A stretch of 64,000 nucleotides of DNA from Martensiomyces pterosporus (lineage: Eukaryota; Kickxellomycota; Kickxellomycetes; Kickxellales; Kickxellaceae), in contig MU603979.1 in NCBI GenBank assembly GCA_025201845.1, positions 1-64,000 on the forward strand. Reading direction: 5' to 3'. Below are positions 62,188 through 64,000 of the stretch, one piece after another. A program made the translations under genes and the position numbers. Numbering within the stretch: the stretch's first letter is position 1; each line of letters begins with the position of its first letter. The notes under the pieces were generated by a model that saw only the letters and a list, made by a program, of their open reading frames with translations, had not been told where the DNA came from and searched no databases.

Positions 62188-62224
62188 AAGCAAGCAAGCA
62201 AGCAAACAGACAGACAGACAGACA
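62188..62224 (+). repeat. AAGC and AGAC tetranucleotide repeats
   Basis: Adjacent simple repeats AGCA/CAAG (about four units) and CAGA (about five units) in the short 3' region between CobW-like and UBR1 stops. Confidence 0.8.
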
Positions 62225-62350
62225 AATGGAGTGTTGGAATAGTGAAAGGAAAAGGATGTGAAAAAGGAGACAGGCTATGGAGGAAGAAAAGCGGAGGACT
62301 ACCAGCACACACGAGGCAAAACGCAGCAACAGCAGCGGGGAGAGATCGAG

Positions 62351-64000
62351 CTAAAGCGAGACCCAGCCGCCAATATCAAACGCCTGGTCGATCTTTCTTG
62401 CCACAAACACCGGAATCTTCTGCGTCAGGACCAGCTTCCTCATCTCGTCGTACCTGGTCGAGTTGATGAAAAGCGGGCGGCCCCTCTTCAGGCCCAGGTC
62501 CACCTCGCCGTGCTGGTCCAGGTACGGCGCCGACATAAAGCACCCATTGTCATGGTGCAGAAGCAGCAGCCCGCACTTCTTCACCAGCAGATAGACGCCC
62601 ACCGTTCCGCCGCACGTCTTCATGTGCATGTTGCACTCGCCAATGCCGTCCTCCTCGCAGCAGAAGCTCTGCGCGCACACAAAGCTGCCGCACAGCAGGC
62701 ACAGCGCGGGGTCGCTCGGGATCCCGCTGCACCGCGGGCAGAACGCCTTCGCCGAGCGCTCAAACAGGACCTCGAACCTGTCTGGCAGATCCACCAGCGA
62801 GTACGGCGTGGGCATGCCAACGGGCACTGCCATCGTGTACCCAGCGCCCAGCGACATGGGCGACGAGTGGCGACGCCTGAACATGCGTAGGTCGCGCAGC
62901 CACCCCTCGACCATCTGCATCGTGCCAGGCTGCGACTCCGGGACCAAGATCTGGCTGAGCCCCGGCAGATTGAGCAGCTTGAGCAGACGCGCGCACTCGG
63001 GCTCCGCCTGCGAGAGCACCTGCGTGTTCTCGCCGCTCGCCAGCGCCTGCTGCCTGGCCGACTGCATCCACGGTGCCTCGCGCGCAAGATCCACGCCGTA
63101 CTGGATGTAGAACAGCAGAGTAACGCGGCGCAGGAACGGCAGAATCAGCGTGGCAACAAGCTTGGTGACCGTGATGCGATGCGCTGCGGTCTTGAACCGC
63201 TCGAGAGCCTCCTCGTCGCCCTCGGGCCCCTGCATCTGGCGGATGACCCAGAGCACAAGCGAGTGGATTCCAGACGCCGACGACTCAAGGAGCGAGGCAT
63301 CCGTGCCATTCGAGAGCACAGAGAGCAGCTTGACGTCCCGCGCCTCGGGAGCGTCAACCCAGGGCTGGGGAACGTAGCTGCTTGCCGCCGGGTCAGCCGC
63401 TGCCGCTGCCGACGAAGGGCGGGACGACGGCACCGCGTTCGGAGCACCACCACTACTGCCCTCAACGGGTATATGCTGTGCAATGCGCAGTGCCTTTGGC
63501 GCGCCTGTGTATTCGCCCAGAACGCTGTCGCCAACCGCAGCACAGGCGCGCACAAGCTCCACGGTAAGGAACAGTCTGGCAAGCTGCCAGATGTCCATGC
63601 CCAGCGGAATGACAAGCGACAGGCTGAGCTCTGCAAAAATTGCAAACGTGTCCTGCATCAGGAGCGGCTTAGCCGGCATGCCCTCTCTGCCCGCGAGCCA
63701 CCTCGACTGCTCGTTCAGCGACTCGCGAGGCCTCTGCACATGCGGCCCAGCAAGCGGCGCCAGGGTGTAGCTCAGGTCCTTGAGCATCCCAAGCCGAACA
63801 TGCGCAAGAATATCGCCGCGAACCAGCGGCGACATGGGCGTGGTCGGCGGCGAAGGCGTCTTCGACGACGCAACCAGCGCGCGCAGCCTCTGCGCAGGGG
63901 TCGCAGGCGTTGGCTGCAGGCTGTTGCTGATGTTTGTGCTCGCAATGTCGGGAACGTCCCCCAGCACAGCTCGGTATTGGAGCTCGGCGATCCTGGCCAG
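62351..64000 (-). CDS. UBR1: UBR1-type E3 ubiquitin ligase, C-terminal part (5' partial)
   Basis: The frame is open to the right edge of the window (549 codons of the C-terminus), so the start lies beyond base 64,000. The last 150 residues are the UBR1 C-terminal (autoinhibitory) domain: LPDRFEVLFERSAKAFCP, RCSGIPSDPALCLLCG, CCEEDGIGECNMHMKTCG, GTVGVYLLVKKCGLLLLHHD, DLGLKRGRPLFINSTRYDEM and GGWVSL at the end. This part has several Cys/His pairs that bind zinc. UBR1 recognises N-degrons and sends proteins to the proteasome with Ubc2/Rad6. The UBR box, RING and other domains would lie upstream. The visible 5' part (LARIAELQYRAVLGDVPD) is consistent with helical regions after the RING. Confidence 0.92.
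   Translation of the reverse strand: MARIAELQYRAVLGDVPDIASTNISNSLQPTPATPAQRLRALVASSKTPSPPTTPMSPLVRGDILAHVRLGMLKDLSYTLAPLAGPHVQRPRESLNEQSRWLAGREGMPAKPLLMQDTFAIFAELSLSLVIPLGMDIWQLARLFLTVELVRACAAVGDSVLGEYTGAPKALRIAQHIPVEGSSGGAPNAVPSSRPSSAAAAADPAASSYVPQPWVDAPEARDVKLLSVLSNGTDASLLESSASGIHSLVLWVIRQMQGPEGDEEALERFKTAAHRITVTKLVATLILPFLRRVTLLFYIQYGVDLAREAPWMQSARQQALASGENTQVLSQAEPECARLLKLLNLPGLSQILVPESQPGTMQMVEGWLRDLRMFRRRHSSPMSLGAGYTMAVPVGMPTPYSLVDLPDRFEVLFERSAKAFCPRCSGIPSDPALCLLCGSFVCAQSFCCEEDGIGECNMHMKTCGGTVGVYLLVKKCGLLLLHHDNGCFMSAPYLDQHGEVDLGLKRGRPLFINSTRYDEMRKLVLTQKIPVFVARKIDQAFDIGGWVSL

Noticed and set aside
1..64000. tRNA, rRNA, CRISPR or transposon
   Set aside because: No B-box-like GGTTCGAATCC with a cloverleaf, no repeat-spacer array, and no transposase or long terminal repeat was seen on a read of both strands.

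Overview
The window is nuclear DNA of a fungus, probably an early-diverging filamentous one (Kickxellomycotina-like would fit; this is inference). Fungal marks are a Duo1/DASH subunit, a Sla2-type ANTH/THATCH adaptor, a CCG-9-type trehalose enzyme, a Zim17 zinc finger and a DFG10-type polyprenol reductase. A complex I subunit (NDUFA5) excludes yeasts that lost complex I, and a recognisable Integrator subunit INTS2 argues against Dikarya-like gene content. DNA is GC-rich; introns are few (0-2 per gene) with GT..AG ends and T(A)G acceptors. No tRNA, rRNA, CRISPR or transposon was seen.

Layout. 1-11.4 kb: 3' half of an M28 (glutamate carboxypeptidase II-like) gene, two TLC-domain membrane protein genes, a TMEM184 gene, a small protein with a divergent HSF-type DNA-binding domain, and Rpb12. 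At 11,433-11,442 there is a 10-N assembly gap; the sequence after it opens with the same 86 bases that open the window and reads into a second M28 paralogue, whose catalytic Glu is Ala. 12.8-20 kb: NDUFA5, TMEM256, an Arc1/AIMP1-type tRNA-binding cofactor, polyprenol reductase, an Mss116-like DEAD-box helicase. 21.4-30 kb: INTS2 (long Gln/Pro/Gly/basic tail) convergent with Sla2. 30-33.6 kb: a 3.7-kb stretch with no supported gene. 33.6-39 kb: CCG-9-type trehalose synthase/phosphorylase, a probable mitochondrial RNA-binding protein, Zim17 and a seven-helix receptor-like protein. 40.4-49 kb: 5-oxoprolinase, RecQ1-type helicase, RCC1-repeat protein, Duo1. 49.3-54.5 kb: Hsp104/ClpB divergent from a Sec14-RhoGAP protein. 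56-64 kb: a Ser-rich protein of unknown function, TMEM19, a CobW/ZNG1-like GTPase and the C-terminal part of UBR1 running off the right edge.

The genes are ordinary eukaryotic housekeeping genes arranged head-to-head or tail-to-tail, not an operon or cluster. Loose themes are protein homeostasis (Hsp104, UBR1, Zim17), RNA biology (INTS2, Rpb12, Mss116, Arc1), mitochondria (NDUFA5, Zim17, Mss116, RCC1-like, RRM protein) and actin/endocytosis (Sla2, RhoGAP). The most noteworthy points are the fungal INTS2, the Glu-to-Ala M28 paralogue beside an unresolved assembly gap, the HSF-like minimal factor and the altered aromatic-rich loop of the RecQ helicase.
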